Origin: Psychrobacter faecalis
GTDB taxonomy: Bacteria > Pseudomonadota > Gammaproteobacteria > Pseudomonadales > Moraxellaceae
Assembly (NCBI RefSeq): GCF_016107575.1
Contig: NZ_JABAST010000028.1
Span: 1 to 38,473, forward strand
Length of the DNA stretch: 38,473 bases
Direction of reading: 5' to 3'
Shown: in pieces, positions 17,888-28,337 of the stretch
Layout: each line of letters begins with the position of its first letter
How positions within the stretch are numbered: position 1 is the first letter of the stretch
Notes under the pieces: generated by a model
Told to the model about the DNA's origin: nothing
The model's database searches: none
Seen by the model: the letters and a program-made list of their open reading frames with translations, nothing else
Position numbers and translations under genes: made by a program

Positions 17888-19261
17888 TTACAACACCATC
17901 GCCGCAATCCAGCCAAATACCAATAACGGAATATTGTAATGGATAAAGGTCGGTACCACACTGTCTTTGATATGGTCGTGCTGACCATCAACGTTTAGAC
18001 CAGAGGTTGGTCCAAGCGTCGAGTCTGACGCAGGCGAACCGGCATCGCCAAGCGCGCCAGCTGTACCGATAATCGCCACGGTTGCTAAAGGTGAGAACCC
18101 TAAAGAGATACATAGTGGTACATAAATCGCCGCCAAAATAGGAATAGTTGAAAAAGACGAACCAATACCCATGGTCACAATCAAGCCAATGAGTAGCATA
18201 ATAAACGCAGCCATCGCTTTATTACCTGCAAACAACGATGCCGCACCATCAACCAACGGCTGAATCTGTTCGGTCGCTTTCATCACTTCGGCAAAACCTT
18301 GGGCGGTAATCATAATAAAGCCAATCATCGCCATCAATTTGATACCGTCATTAAAAACGGTATCAGCATCACGCCATTTGACCACGCCGGTTGCCATAAA
18401 GACGCCAAAACCAAACATTGAGCCGAGTAATAATGAATCGGTATAGAGCTGTACGACAAAGGCTGTGACGATAGCAATTAGCGCGACGATGGTTTTCATT
18501 TTACTTTGCGTTTGGGCATCGGCAGCTGTTTTGCTTAACGCGTCTTTTTCTACTACCGCATCGCGAGCCTCTTTATCAATGGCTAATTGGGCATACTGGC
18601 GCGGCTTACGATAGCTGATAAATACCGCCACTAGCAAACCAACGAGCATACCAAGTGCCGGAATCGCCATAGCTTTGGTGACCGAAATATTCGATACATC
18701 AATACCGGCTTCACCGACGTTTTTAAGCATGATTTGATTAAGATAAATATCGCCAAAGCCATAAGGGATAAACATATAAGTGGTCACCAGACCAAAAGTA
18801 ATCAGACAGGCAATTAGGCGTCTATCGATTTGCATGCGATTAAAGGCAAGCAATAAAGGCGGTACAAGCAGAGGAATAAAGGCGATATGAATCGGGATTA
18901 AGTTTTGGCTAAAGCAGCTCATGGTGACGAGCCCTGCAAACAGCATGTATTTAATCATGCCGCCTGCACCTATACCTGCCCCGCCAGCATCAATGCGTTT
19001 AATCACCGCCCCTGCCAAAGACTGCGGTAAGCCCGAATGCGCAATCGCTACCGCGAAAGCGCCCAATAAGGCATAAGACAACGCGATTTGCGCGCCATTA
19101 CGGATACCTTCTTGAAAGGCATTCAAGGTATCGGTCATACCAAGACCCGCAATCAGCCCACCTGCCAGCGCGCCGATTAATAAACTGAGTACCACGTGTA
19201 CCCGCGCCAAAGACAGGCCTAGCATGATGACTACCGCTAGTAGCACCGCATTGATGGTCAT
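17888..19261 (-). CDS. Na+/H+ antiporter-family membrane carrier (NhaC/YuiF-like)
   Basis: A 457-residue inner-membrane carrier with about 11-12 hydrophobic helices. Recognisable blocks of the Na+/H+ antiporter family include SCFSQNLIPIHIAFIPLLVPPLL, VTTYMFIPYGFGDIYL, GIGSSFSTIPILAAIYVPL and the C-terminal GTAGALGDAGSPASDSTLGPT. A charged cytoplasmic loop lies around residues 217-255. Members of this family have been annotated either as sodium/proton antiporters or as amino-acid carriers, so the substrate is not settled. AAGGGG stands 8 bases before the ATG. It is convergent with the small membrane protein gene and divergent from lon. Confidence 0.82.
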   Translation of the reverse strand: MTINAVLLAVVIMLGLSLARVHVVLSLLIGALAGGLIAGLGMTDTLNAFQEGIRNGAQIALSYALLGAFAVAIAHSGLPQSLAGAVIKRIDAGGAGIGAGGMIKYMLFAGLVTMSCFSQNLIPIHIAFIPLLVPPLLLAFNRMQIDRRLIACLITFGLVTTYMFIPYGFGDIYLNQIMLKNVGEAGIDVSNISVTKAMAIPALGMLVGLLVAVFISYRKPRQYAQLAIDKEARDAVVEKDALSKTAADAQTQSKMKTIVALIAIVTAFVVQLYTDSLLLGSMFGFGVFMATGVVKWRDADTVFNDGIKLMAMIGFIMITAQGFAEVMKATEQIQPLVDGAASLFAGNKAMAAFIMLLIGLIVTMGIGSSFSTIPILAAIYVPLCISLGFSPLATVAIIGTAGALGDAGSPASDSTLGPTSGLNVDGQHDHIKDSVVPTFIHYNIPLLVFGWIAAMVL

Positions 19262-19608
19262 ATTCTCGCCCCTTACCCTATGTTTTTTGGTCCGCTATTG
19301 ACTATTGGCACGCTATTATCACATTGCCGACCTATTTATTTCGCCCTAGCGTTTTAACTCACACGTTAACCCATATAGTTGCTATTTGAACGGAGCGGTT
19401 AAGACGCGCGTCATTTTACCTGATTTTAGCTATAAATCCCACGCGCAAAACTGAGCAGACAGGAGCGACCCTGCAAATAAAGACGCAATATTGTCATGAT
19501 TGTCATGACGGCTCGTCATATAGCCTTGCAATTTCATTTAGCAACACCATTTATCTAAACATGAACCACTAACTTGACTTTACAAGTCTGGTGAACGAGG
19601 AAGAATAT
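19262..19608. other. Divergent control region between the antiporter and lon
   Basis: This 347-base region lacks an ORF and should hold both promoters. A palindrome sits at 19493-19509. I searched for a sigma-32 (heat shock) promoter of lon: ACCCATAT near 19369-19376 fits a -10 core, but no CTTGAAA-type -35 is at the right distance, so it is not called. Confidence 0.4.
19493..19509. promoter_or_regulatory. 17-bp palindrome upstream of lon, candidate operator
   Basis: GTCATGA-TTG-TCATGAC is a perfect 7-bp dyad with a 3-base spacer, located 99 bases before the lon start. A third related piece (CGTCATAT) follows within 10 bases. The arrangement suits a dimeric regulator binding one helix turn per half-site; the regulator is unknown. 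Confidence 0.45.
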
Positions 19609-22206
19609 ATGAGTGAACATAAAATTGCCCAAGACAATATCGACATCGATGTCGACGTTTCATCTAACGTTGCTGATGATAAGGCGCTAAATACTTCATC
19701 TGACGATACCTTAGAAAACGTCTCGGCGTCTGAAACTATTCAAGACAGCGCTGAAGACATCGAAGCTGAAAACGTTAAGGCAAAAGATGGCGAAGAGAGT
19801 TATCTGCCGCTACTAGCATTGCGTGATGTGGTTGTTTATCCGCATATGCAAATTGCCTTATTTGTCGGCCGTGCGCCGTCGGTAAAAGCCGTGGAATTGG
19901 CACAAGCTGAGTATGGCAATAAAGTATTGGTCGTGGCGCAAAAAGACTCGCTAACCGAAGATATTGATCAAGATAACTTGTATCAGTACGGAACGGTGTG
20001 CCGCATCGTCAGCACTATGCCGCATGATAGCGATGAAAATTGCATCAAAGTATTGATCGAAGGTCAATACCGTGCGCGCGTTGATAATATTGAAAATCAC
20101 GACGAGCTATTGATGGCAAGCTTTACGCGTGCTGATCTCGATATCAGCATGAGTGAGAGCCAACAAAAAAACACCATTCAAGCCTTAACGACGTTATTTG
20201 AAGGCTATGCCGATGCTCGTCTGCGTAATGCTCGTGAGCTAACTCGCGTGGCGAAACGCATCGATGATTTGCTTGAGCTGGTATATTTTATCTCAACCCG
20301 CGTGTCGATGGATTTGGATATTAAGCAGTCGTTCTTAGAAGAAGACGATATCAAAACCCACATCAATACCTTGACCGAATATCTCGTTAAACAAAGCGCT
20401 GAGCAAAATATCGAGCAAGATATCCAAGATGCCGTTCGTCAGCAAATGGAAGACAATCAGCGCGAATACTTCTTAAACGAGAAGATGAAAGCCATCAAAA
20501 ACGAGCTGTCAGATATGAATGACGGCGCGTTCGATGAAGATGATGTGGCTGAGCTTGAGCAGCGTTTAGAAGATGCTGACTTGCCAGAAGATGTGCGCAA
20601 AAAAGCCGAGCAAGAGCTGAAAAAACTTAAAATGATGCCGCCTGCATCGAGTGAATCATCAGTGGTGCGCAACTATATTGAATGGATTTTGGATACGCCG
20701 TGGAATGCGACGACCAAAGTGTCTATCAATTTAGATAAAGCGAAAACTGTCTTAGACGAAGACCATTATGGCTTGCAAGATGTGAAAGACCGCATCTTAG
20801 AATACCTTGCCGTACAATCGCGGGTGAAAAAACTGCGCGGTCCGATTCTTTGTTTAGTCGGTCCTCCGGGTGTCGGTAAGACCTCATTGGGTGAGTCAAT
20901 TGCGCGCGCAACGGGTCGTAAGTTTGTACGTATGGCACTTGGTGGCGTCCGCGATGAAGCGGAAATCCGTGGTCATCGCCGTACTTATATCGGTGCGATG
21001 CCAGGTAAAATCGTTCAATCACTGGCGAAAGTCGAAGTTAAAAACCCGCTATTCTTATTAGACGAAATCGATAAAATGGCGCAAGACTTCCGCGGCGATC
21101 CAGCGTCAGCATTGCTTGAAGTATTAGACCCTTCACAGAACGATACCTTTAACGACCATTATTTAGATATGGACTTAGATTTATCGCAAGTGATGTTTAT
21201 CTGTACCGCTAACAGCATGGATATTCCACCTGCCCTGCTTGACCGTATGGAAGTCATTCGTCTGCCGGGTTATACGGAAGAAGAAAAGGTCAATATCGCG
21301 CAGAAATACCTTGTACCAAAAGCGATTAAAAATAATGGCCTGAAAGAAGGTGAAATTGAAATCGTTGAAGCGGCATTGCACAGCATCGTGCGTAGCTATA
21401 CGCGTGAAGCAGGTGTGCGTAACCTTGAGCGTGAAGTCAATAAAATCTGCCGTAAAGTGGTTCGCGGTTCGGTTGAAACCCATGGTGCACGTGCTCCGAA
21501 AAAAGCCGAACGTGAGCTGGTAGTAGTCGATGACAAAAACATCGATGACTATTTAGGTGTGCATCAGTACGACTACGGTCTAGCAGAAGAAGAGCCTGAG
21601 ATTGGTCGCGTGACTGGGCTTGCTTGGACACAAGTCGGTGGCGAGCTATTAACCATCGAAGCGGTGGCGATGAAAGGTAAAGGCGAGCTGAGCTTTACAG
21701 GGTCACTCGGCGATGTAATGAAAGAGTCGATTCGTGCTGCCATGAGCGTAGTACGTGCCCGCGGTGACAGCTTAGGGATTGATTACGAGACCTTTAAAAC
21801 TACTGACGTCCACGTGCATATGCCAGAAGGCGCGACCCCGAAAGACGGTCCATCGGCTGGTGGTGCGCTCACGACAGCGCTGGTCTCTGCCTTGACGGGC
21901 ATTGCCATTCGTCCAGATATTGCGATGACAGGCGAGATTACCTTGCGCGGTAAAATCCTACGTATCGGTGGTCTCAAAGAGAAGCTGCTAGCTGCGCATC
22001 GCGGTGGCATCAAGCACGTCTTGATTCCAGCGACCAACGAGCGTGACTTGGCCGATATCCCTGATAATGTCAAAGAAGGATTGACCATCCAGCCAGTAGC
22101 GACGATTGATGAGATATTAAAAGTAGCATTGGTCAGTATGCCAGTGCCGCTGAAACCTGCCAAAGTGACGGTTGATAAAACCTCAGGCAAAGCGCTGCAT
22201 AACTAA
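19609..22206 (+). CDS. lon: ATP-dependent Lon protease
   Basis: Lon is the cytoplasmic AAA+ hexameric protease that removes misfolded and regulatory proteins. The ATPase Walker A motif is GPPGVGKT (418-425), Walker B is FLLDEIDKM, and the protease Ser-Lys dyad is S749 in KDGPSAGGA and K792 in GGLKEKLLAA. The 43-residue spacing matches E. coli S679/K722. I chose ATG 19609, preceded by GAGGAA at 7 bases, over the in-frame GTG at 19591. The protein has 865 residues, about 80 more than E. coli Lon, largely because of an acidic disordered head before LPLLALRDVVVYPHMQ. The gene ends in a strong terminator. Confidence 0.97.
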   Translation: MSEHKIAQDNIDIDVDVSSNVADDKALNTSSDDTLENVSASETIQDSAEDIEAENVKAKDGEESYLPLLALRDVVVYPHMQIALFVGRAPSVKAVELAQAEYGNKVLVVAQKDSLTEDIDQDNLYQYGTVCRIVSTMPHDSDENCIKVLIEGQYRARVDNIENHDELLMASFTRADLDISMSESQQKNTIQALTTLFEGYADARLRNARELTRVAKRIDDLLELVYFISTRVSMDLDIKQSFLEEDDIKTHINTLTEYLVKQSAEQNIEQDIQDAVRQQMEDNQREYFLNEKMKAIKNELSDMNDGAFDEDDVAELEQRLEDADLPEDVRKKAEQELKKLKMMPPASSESSVVRNYIEWILDTPWNATTKVSINLDKAKTVLDEDHYGLQDVKDRILEYLAVQSRVKKLRGPILCLVGPPGVGKTSLGESIARATGRKFVRMALGGVRDEAEIRGHRRTYIGAMPGKIVQSLAKVEVKNPLFLLDEIDKMAQDFRGDPASALLEVLDPSQNDTFNDHYLDMDLDLSQVMFICTANSMDIPPALLDRMEVIRLPGYTEEEKVNIAQKYLVPKAIKNNGLKEGEIEIVEAALHSIVRSYTREAGVRNLEREVNKICRKVVRGSVETHGARAPKKAERELVVVDDKNIDDYLGVHQYDYGLAEEEPEIGRVTGLAWTQVGGELLTIEAVAMKGKGELSFTGSLGDVMKESIRAAMSVVRARGDSLGIDYETFKTTDVHVHMPEGATPKDGPSAGGALTTALVSALTGIAIRPDIAMTGEITLRGKILRIGGLKEKLLAAHRGGIKHVLIPATNERDLADIPDNVKEGLTIQPVATIDEILKVALVSMPVPLKPAKVTVDKTSGKALHN

Positions 22207-22237
22207 TCTGATTAGTTACTAATCCAGTCTTACAAAT

Positions 22238-22276
22238 TAAAGAGCCGCTCATCGTCATGATGGGCGGCTCTTTTTT
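22238..22276 (+). terminator. Terminator downstream of lon
   Basis: AAGAGCCGC pairs with GCGGCTCTT around a loop of about 15 bases, followed by six T residues. It lies 33 bases after the lon stop. Confidence 0.9.
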
Positions 22277-22350
22277 GGCAATAATAAAAAACAATCTCTC
22301 TAAAACTCTGTGCTATATTTTAAACAAATGTTTATTTTGTAATAGCCATA

Positions 22351-23433
22351 ATGTTAAACCATCTGATTTCAAACCGCTTAATTCTATCCTTATTGCTCGC
22401 TATCTCTTTTCCGGCAGCGCTAATAGGTTGTCAGTCTAATATTGCAAAAGATAATTCTACACCTGCTAACTCAATGGTGACTGGCTTTAGCACTTCTGCT
22501 CCCATACTATCTGAGCAAGTGATAAATGTTGAAAGTGTCAATCGCTTTGATTGGAAGCTGGTGCGCCGGATAGACAATCAAGGTATTGTTAATGATGTCG
22601 ATACCGTGCCGCCGTTAATGCTTGATGTACGTCCGAGCAATTTAGTTTTTAAATATGACTGCCAGCGCTACCGCTTAAACCATGATGGTTATCAAGATTA
22701 CACTTACAGCTCATACGGCGTAACTACCATTACGCAGCCTTCTTGCTTAATAACTGATAAACAAGCAGCTAGCAATATCCTTCACTATTTAGAACAATTA
22801 TTTCCTGAATATGGCAGAGGACGTTTTAACCTTAGAATCACTTCACCATCTACACAAACAAAATCAAAACCGTTTTCATTTTTGAATAAACTTACTCCAA
22901 AAAAACCAACGTCTTATGAGCTGATCTTAAATGTTCAGGACAAGCAGCTCATATTTGAAGGTACACTTAAGACCTTACGACCAGTAACGGGACTACCCAT
23001 TACTTATGAGTTTCTAAAAGAATATCAATGGCGACTAGTAAGCGCGGTCGATAGCAATAAAAACACCATCATTGAGCTTAGTCGTCCAGATTTTCCAGTG
23101 ACTGCCTACTTTGCTTACCCACTATATAACGATGAGCATCACGTTGGCTTTAGCTCTGATTGTAATGGTGTTGGTGGTTCTTACATTTTGACGCCTGACA
23201 ATAAATTGTTGATTGGTTCAAGCCCGCAAACTATGATGGGATGTAGTCCTAAACGTGAAGCTGCTGAAGATAAAATTCGTGAGCTTGAACAGTTAAGCAA
23301 AAGCCAATTAATCTTACAAAGATTAGCAAATACGAATCTCGACTCCTCAAGCTTACCCTATTATCTACTGACGCAAAAACTCGAAACAGGTGAAACCCTC
23401 ATTTGGAAAAACGAAGTAAAGAAAACACCTTAG
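22351..23433 (+). CDS. META-domain (HslJ-like) lipoprotein, first of a tandem pair
   Basis: A 360-residue predicted lipoprotein with lipobox ALIGC (acylated C27). The C-terminal half matches the META/HslJ fold: YQWRLVSAVDSNKN, FSSDCNGVGGSY, the paired MMGCSPKREAAEDKI, and a closing ETGETLIWKNEVKK. The N-terminal half (from FDWKLVRRIDNQG to a Cys-containing QPSCL) looks like a second, degenerate META-like unit. It is a paralogue of the next gene, 39 bases downstream. No strong ribosome site is seen before the ATG. It should sit in the outer or inner membrane facing the periplasm. E. coli HslJ is heat-inducible and linked to novobiocin resistance; the role here is unknown. Confidence 0.75.
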   Translation: MLNHLISNRLILSLLLAISFPAALIGCQSNIAKDNSTPANSMVTGFSTSAPILSEQVINVESVNRFDWKLVRRIDNQGIVNDVDTVPPLMLDVRPSNLVFKYDCQRYRLNHDGYQDYTYSSYGVTTITQPSCLITDKQAASNILHYLEQLFPEYGRGRFNLRITSPSTQTKSKPFSFLNKLTPKKPTSYELILNVQDKQLIFEGTLKTLRPVTGLPITYEFLKEYQWRLVSAVDSNKNTIIELSRPDFPVTAYFAYPLYNDEHHVGFSSDCNGVGGSYILTPDNKLLIGSSPQTMMGCSPKREAAEDKIRELEQLSKSQLILQRLANTNLDSSSLPYYLLTQKLETGETLIWKNEVKKTP

Positions 23434-23472
23434 CCTCTATTCATTTTCATATTTTTTAAAAAGGATTTTACA

Positions 23473-24579
23473 ATGCTGCTGCCAACTATAAAGCGCTCAT
23501 TAACTATTATCAGCTTGTCTGTAGCAGTGGGATTAATGGGTTGCCAGTCTGCGCCATTGAATAGTACCCAGCAGACCACTATCGTCAACACACCTATTAC
23601 TAAAGATAAATCTAACTTTACTGACCAGATAGTAATTAAAGAATCACAAGTAATGCAATGGGTAGCTCATTATGACTGGCAATTGGCGCAAGTAATTCAT
23701 CAAAACGGTAACATAGCCGATATCGAAAATTTTGCACCGATTACCTTAGCAATAGAACCCAGTTCAATAAGTCTGCATCAAGGCTGTGAGCATTATAGAA
23801 TGGATTTTCATGCGCTGTCCGCGCCGCCTTATCCCTATTATTCTCATCTTACTAAAGTACCCACAACTTGTCATGACGACAATAATACTGATACTGCAAT
23901 TAAAGAGGATAATAGTATTCAATCGTTATTTGTTAAGTACGCACCTGTTAGGCTTAATTTTGAGTTATTGCCAACTTCACATTTAGCATCACAATCAGCG
24001 CCAGTCGCTATACAAGCTGCCCCTAAACGTTTGGCACTTAATATCGAAAATGGTAATCGCTTAATTTTTATAGGTTCAACTAAAGCATTGGCAACTCCCG
24101 CTGGATTGCCCATTACTAACGAGTTATTAGAGCAGTATCATTGGACGCTGGTGAGTGCCGTCAGTAATACTTATGATGCAAAAGGGGAATTAACTAGAAA
24201 ACCTTTGGGCAATTTTTATCACCCAGATCATCCTATTTCAGCGAGCTTTGAAAGTTGGCCTAACAATCAGTACGCATCCTTTAGCTCAGGCTGTAACGGC
24301 GCGCGCGCGCCTTATTTTTTACTCAATGATAATACTTTCAAAGTCGGCACTATTATTAGTACTGTAATGGGCTGCGGTGAGACAGGCAATAGAATCGAGT
24401 CCGCTTTGTTTGATTTGATGCGTGATAGCAGCAGTCAGCTAACATTAAGCTTACAACCCTCACAGCCAACATCGCCAACAGCAGATAATCAGACCGATAT
24501 GCCTCGTTATAATTTATTGCAAACGATGGCAACAGGCGAAACCTTAGTTTGGCAAAACGAAGTAAAGAAAACGCTGTAA
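23473..24579 (+). CDS. META-domain (HslJ-like) lipoprotein, second of a tandem pair
   Basis: A 368-residue paralogue of the preceding gene with lipobox GLMGC (C24). Matching blocks are YDWQLAQVIHQNG in the N-terminal unit, YHWTLVSAVSNTYD and FSSGCNGARAPYF in the META unit, VMGCGETGNRIESALF, and the almost identical ending ATGETLVWQNEVKKTL. AAGGA lies 8 bases before the ATG. The two proteins have diverged strongly outside these blocks, so the duplication is old. Co-transcription with the first copy is likely from the 39-base spacing. Confidence 0.75.
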   Translation: MLLPTIKRSLTIISLSVAVGLMGCQSAPLNSTQQTTIVNTPITKDKSNFTDQIVIKESQVMQWVAHYDWQLAQVIHQNGNIADIENFAPITLAIEPSSISLHQGCEHYRMDFHALSAPPYPYYSHLTKVPTTCHDDNNTDTAIKEDNSIQSLFVKYAPVRLNFELLPTSHLASQSAPVAIQAAPKRLALNIENGNRLIFIGSTKALATPAGLPITNELLEQYHWTLVSAVSNTYDAKGELTRKPLGNFYHPDHPISASFESWPNNQYASFSSGCNGARAPYFLLNDNTFKVGTIISTVMGCGETGNRIESALFDLMRDSSSQLTLSLQPSQPTSPTADNQTDMPRYNLLQTMATGETLVWQNEVKKTL

Positions 24580-24749
24580 ACCTTTTTCAAACGCATACGT
24601 TATTTACATTTATTAACCGATTGTTGCGCATTTAATGAATAGTTATATTTAAACCTTGGCTATACTGATTGCGACATTAAGCAATGTTTGAGTATTTTAA
24701 TAAAACAATAGACATTCATCACAACAAATAAATATAAATGGAGATAATA

Positions 24750-25307
24750 ATGAATAAGACGATGCTTGCAAGTGCCCTGTTATGTGGTTCAGCTCTAGCG
24801 ATGACAGGTTGCCAAACCGTCAAAGGTCAAATGCAAACGGGCAATCCACTTAACCAACCTGCGTTAAAATCTACGATCAATGCAGTCGCTGGTAATAAAA
24901 ATGAAGTGGGTCAAGTATTCCTACGCCCAGTAGATGGCGGTGTCCAAGTTTATGGTAAGCTCATGAACCTGCAGCCTGGTAAAACTGTGGCATTGCACAT
25001 TCATGAAACGGGTAGCTGCGGCGATATGGGTAAAGCGGCTGGTGGTCACTTTAATCCAGATAAAAAACCGCATTCTCATCCTGATGATATGAATGGTCAT
25101 GCGGGCGACTTGCCGAACTTAACCGCCGATGCGAATGGCGTTGCTACTATCAACTATGTGAATAAGAAAATCTCTGCCGCTGATGCAGGTAAATACAGTG
25201 TTAACCGTCTAGCCTTTATCGTCCATAGCGGTGCTGATGATTATAAGAGCCAGCCTGCTGGTAACGCAGGCGATCGCGTTGCTTGCGGTATCATCGAAAA
25301 GAACTGA
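24750..25307 (+). CDS. sodC: Lipoprotein Cu,Zn superoxide dismutase
   Basis: SodC dismutates superoxide in the periplasm. From ATG 24750 (GGAG 6 bases upstream) the protein is 185 residues with a lipobox AMTGC (C21), so it is predicted to be membrane-anchored rather than free. Metal ligands are visible: H83 and H85 in LHIHETGSC, bridging H100 in GGHFNP, H108 or H110 and H117 with D120 in the zinc loop (NGHAGDLPN), and H159 in FIVHSGADDY. C90 and C179 would form the structural disulfide. The closing GDRVACGII block is typical of bacterial SodC. It has a perfect downstream terminator and appears monocistronic. Confidence 0.95.
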   Translation: MNKTMLASALLCGSALAMTGCQTVKGQMQTGNPLNQPALKSTINAVAGNKNEVGQVFLRPVDGGVQVYGKLMNLQPGKTVALHIHETGSCGDMGKAAGGHFNPDKKPHSHPDDMNGHAGDLPNLTADANGVATINYVNKKISAADAGKYSVNRLAFIVHSGADDYKSQPAGNAGDRVACGIIEKN

Positions 25308-25326
25308 TAGCCCAAAAGTTAATAGC

Positions 25327-25359
25327 AAAAAACCTCTTAGATTATCTAAGAGGTTTTTT
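25327..25359. terminator. Bidirectional terminator between sodC and topA
   Basis: A perfect 15-bp inverted repeat, AAAAAACCTCTTAGA / TCTAAGAGGTTTTTT, with a 3-base loop. It lies 20 bases after sodC and 31 bases before the topA stop, so it serves both convergent genes. Confidence 0.95.
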
Positions 25360-25389
25360 ATGGTTTAAAGATAAGGTGATTAAAGAGGT

Positions 25390-28056
25390 TTACTCTTCTA
25401 CCCACTCGCCATTACGCCAGTACACGCCCCAACGGGTGGCTTTGCCGTTTTTCTCAGAGCCAATATACTGCTCTTTTTTCTTCCGTGACCAACGTAGAAT
25501 GGTTGGATTGCCATCTGGATCCTCATCTGGACCTGCAAACAGATACTGGAATTTATCTTCCATTTTATCTTTGATTTCGCGTAACTCAGCCAGCTTTGGT
25601 GGACGGGTTTCGCGTACTTTTGGGAATTTAGACGCAGCTAAGAACATCCCAGCCGCCCCTTCACGCAAGATAAAGTAATCATCATGTTTGGTCGATTTTA
25701 GCTCCGGCAGATGGATAGGCTCCATACGCGGCGGTGCCGCTTCACCAGTTTTAAGCACTTTACGCGTGTTATCACATTTCTGACAAGCAAAGTATGGCCC
25801 AAAACGTCCGGTTTTTAGTTCCATCTGTCCATCGCATTTATCACAGTCGATGGTTGGCGCATCTGAACCCGGTACTTCAAACTTACCTTCTTCTAGGATA
25901 TAGCCGTCGCAATCAGGATTATTACCACAGATGTGCAGCTTTAGACCACCATCGACGATATAGCCATTCATCGCCGTTCCGCATTTCGGACAGCGTTTTT
26001 TCTCCATCAAATCTTTAACTTCGGCTGCTTCATCATCGCTGTCGCCATCATCAAGATTGGCAAACGCTTCGACTGGCATCAAGTTCTTGGTACCTTTGCA
26101 GCGCTCTTTTGGCGGTAAATTATAGCCAGTACAGCCTAAGAATACACCCGTTGAGCCGGTACGTAGTTGCATCGGACGATCGCAAATATCGCAATGGACG
26201 TCTGGCACATCGGTTGGATCATTCGGACGCATACCATCTTTTTCTTTGGCACGATCTAGAGTCTTTTTAAAGTCGCCATAAAAGTTATCGAGGACATCTT
26301 TCCAGTCGGTATCACCTTCAGCAACATGGTCAAGCTTGTCTTCTAGCGCAGCGGTAAAGGTATAATCCATCAAATCTGGGAAACTGGCGGTCAATCTGTC
26401 GGTGACGATATCGCCCATTTTTTCAGCAAATAAACGTTTGTTTTCAAGCTTCACGTAACCGCGATCTTGAATGGTTGAGATGATAGACGCATAAGTCGAA
26501 GGTCGACCGATGCCTTTTTTCTCAAGCTCTTTGACAAGGCTTGCCTCTGTGTAACGCGGTGGCGGCTTGGTAAAGTGTTGACTCGGATCGAGCTTATCGA
26601 GCGTTAACTTATCACCTTGTTTGACATCAGGTAATAAAGTATCGTCAGTCTTCGCTGGTGGCATGACTTTAGTAAAGCCATCAAACACTAGGGTGCGACC
26701 GCGTGCTTTTAGCTCGACATCGCCGGCAGCGACAAATAGATTCACGGATAAGTATTTCGCAGGCGTCATCTGACAAGCGACAAACTGACGCCAAATCAGC
26801 TCATATAGACGAATGGCATCACGCTCAACGCCTTTTAACTGCGTCGATTTCATATTGACGTTAGACGGACGAATCGCCTCATGCGCCTCTTGTGCGCCTT
26901 GCTTATTGCCATAGAAGTTTGGCTTTTCTGGCACGTATTTGTTGCCATAACTGTCTTCGATATAGCCACGTACGGCGGCTAATGCATCACCAGACAAGAA
27001 AGTCGAATCGGTACGCATATAAGTAATATGACCAGCTTCGTATAAACGCTGCGCCAAAATCATGGTTTTCTTAACTGAAAAGCCCAAGCGCGTACTGGCA
27101 GCTTGCTGCAATGTCGAGGTGATAAACGGCGCACTCGGACGCGACTGCGTTGGCTTCTCTTCGCGCTCTTTCACGATAAAGTCGTTTGAATTAAGAACTT
27201 CTAGGACTTTATCGGTCTGCTCTTTATTAACAAGCTTTAGCGTTTTGCCGTCTTGCTTGGTTGCCTCTAGACGAATCGCAATGTGCTCAGCGTCTGCCGC
27301 TTTCTTGGCTTTACTATCAGCAACATGAGTATCGGCGTGAATCTGCCAGTATTCTTCTGGAATAAAGGCGCGAATCTCATGCTCACGCTCGACGACCAAA
27401 CGCATGGCGACCGACTGCACGCGACCAGCTGACAGACCGCGAGCGACTTTTTGCCAAAGTAGCGGCGATACCATAAAACCAACGACGCGGTCTAAAAAGC
27501 GCCGCGCTTGCTGCGCGTTCACGCGGTCAATATCGAGCTTTGAGGGCTGTTTAAAGGCATTTTGAATGGCGGATTTGGTAATCTCATTAAAGACCACGCG
27601 CTCATATTTACTGTCTGCGCCGCCGATGACTTCTTTGAGATGCCAAGCAATCGCTTCCCCTTCTCTATCCATATCCGTCGCCAGATAGATTTTGTCAGCG
27701 TCTTTGGCTAAGGCTTTAAGCTCTTTAATAACCTTGGTTTTATTGGGCAATACCTCATAGACAGCCGCCCAGTCATGTTCTGGGTCGACGCCCATGCGCC
27801 GTACCAATGCCTGCTGGGTTTTTTCTTCTTTGCTCAGGCTATCATCTTTTTTACTCGCGGCTGGCTTTTTCGCGCTTTTGCTCGCGCCCACTGGCAAATC
27901 ACGGACATGACCGATACTTGAGCGCACGATAAAGTCGTCGCCTAAGTATTTGTTAATGGTTTTTGCCTTGGCGGGTGATTCAACAATCACCAAAGACTTG
28001 CCTTTGGGTTGGTCTTTTGCCGTGGCTGGGCTTTTTTTGGTTGCGGTTTTTGCCAT
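25390..28056 (-). CDS. topA: DNA topoisomerase I
   Basis: TopA relaxes negative supercoils through a 5'-phosphotyrosine intermediate. The 888-residue protein has the Toprim segment [19 protein letters not shown] with the acidic [13 protein letters not shown] motif, the [20 protein letters not shown] block, and catalytic Y346 in ITYMRTDST. The C-terminal part carries three zinc-ribbon cysteine sets ([28 protein letters not shown] with partners). A further C-terminal domain follows, ending [13 protein letters not shown] favour ATG 28056 (MAKTATKKS) over ATG 28071 because the region before the latter has no ribosome site. The head before KSLVIVE is Lys/Thr-rich. Confidence 0.97.
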   Translation of the reverse strand: MAKTATKKSPATAKDQPKGKSLVIVESPAKAKTINKYLGDDFIVRSSIGHVRDLPVGASKSAKKPAASKKDDSLSKEEKTQQALVRRMGVDPEHDWAAVYEVLPNKTKVIKELKALAKDADKIYLATDMDREGEAIAWHLKEVIGGADSKYERVVFNEITKSAIQNAFKQPSKLDIDRVNAQQARRFLDRVVGFMVSPLLWQKVARGLSAGRVQSVAMRLVVEREHEIRAFIPEEYWQIHADTHVADSKAKKAADAEHIAIRLEATKQDGKTLKLVNKEQTDKVLEVLNSNDFIVKEREEKPTQSRPSAPFITSTLQQAASTRLGFSVKKTMILAQRLYEAGHITYMRTDSTFLSGDALAAVRGYIEDSYGNKYVPEKPNFYGNKQGAQEAHEAIRPSNVNMKSTQLKGVERDAIRLYELIWRQFVACQMTPAKYLSVNLFVAAGDVELKARGRTLVFDGFTKVMPPAKTDDTLLPDVKQGDKLTLDKLDPSQHFTKPPPRYTEASLVKELEKKGIGRPSTYASIISTIQDRGYVKLENKRLFAEKMGDIVTDRLTASFPDLMDYTFTAALEDKLDHVAEGDTDWKDVLDNFYGDFKKTLDRAKEKDGMRPNDPTDVPDVHCDICDRPMQLRTGSTGVFLGCTGYNLPPKERCKGTKNLMPVEAFANLDDGDSDDEAAEVKDLMEKKRCPKCGTAMNGYIVDGGLKLHICGNNPDCDGYILEEGKFEVPGSDAPTIDCDKCDGQMELKTGRFGPYFACQKCDNTRKVLKTGEAAPPRMEPIHLPELKSTKHDDYFILREGAAGMFLAASKFPKVRETRPPKLAELREIKDKMEDKFQYLFAGPDEDPDGNPTILRWSRKKKEQYIGSEKNGKATRWGVYWRNGEWVEE

Positions 28057-28337
28057 AAGTGACGACACCATAATAAGTAAATTAAAATAAGGATAAACTC
28101 GGCAGCTGGCAATTTATAATAGTTAGTTATAATGGCTCAGCGAATTATTGTAGTAATGGCGGCCGATAAAAACGGTTATAAAACAAACAATAACCATAAC
28201 GCATAGATACAGTTATAAAGACGTTACACTGCAAAGCGTTAAGCTGTCAACTTAAAATGACTGAGAGTTTGCCAAAAGGACTTGCATATTGCCTCTTTAT
28301 GGAGACGAAAAAATTTTTTACTAGCACCGTGCGTTTT

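Noticed and set aside
19369..19376. Sigma-32-like -10 core (ACCCATAT) upstream of lon
   Set aside because: No CTTGAAA-like -35 occurs at 13-17 bases upstream, so the promoter is incomplete.
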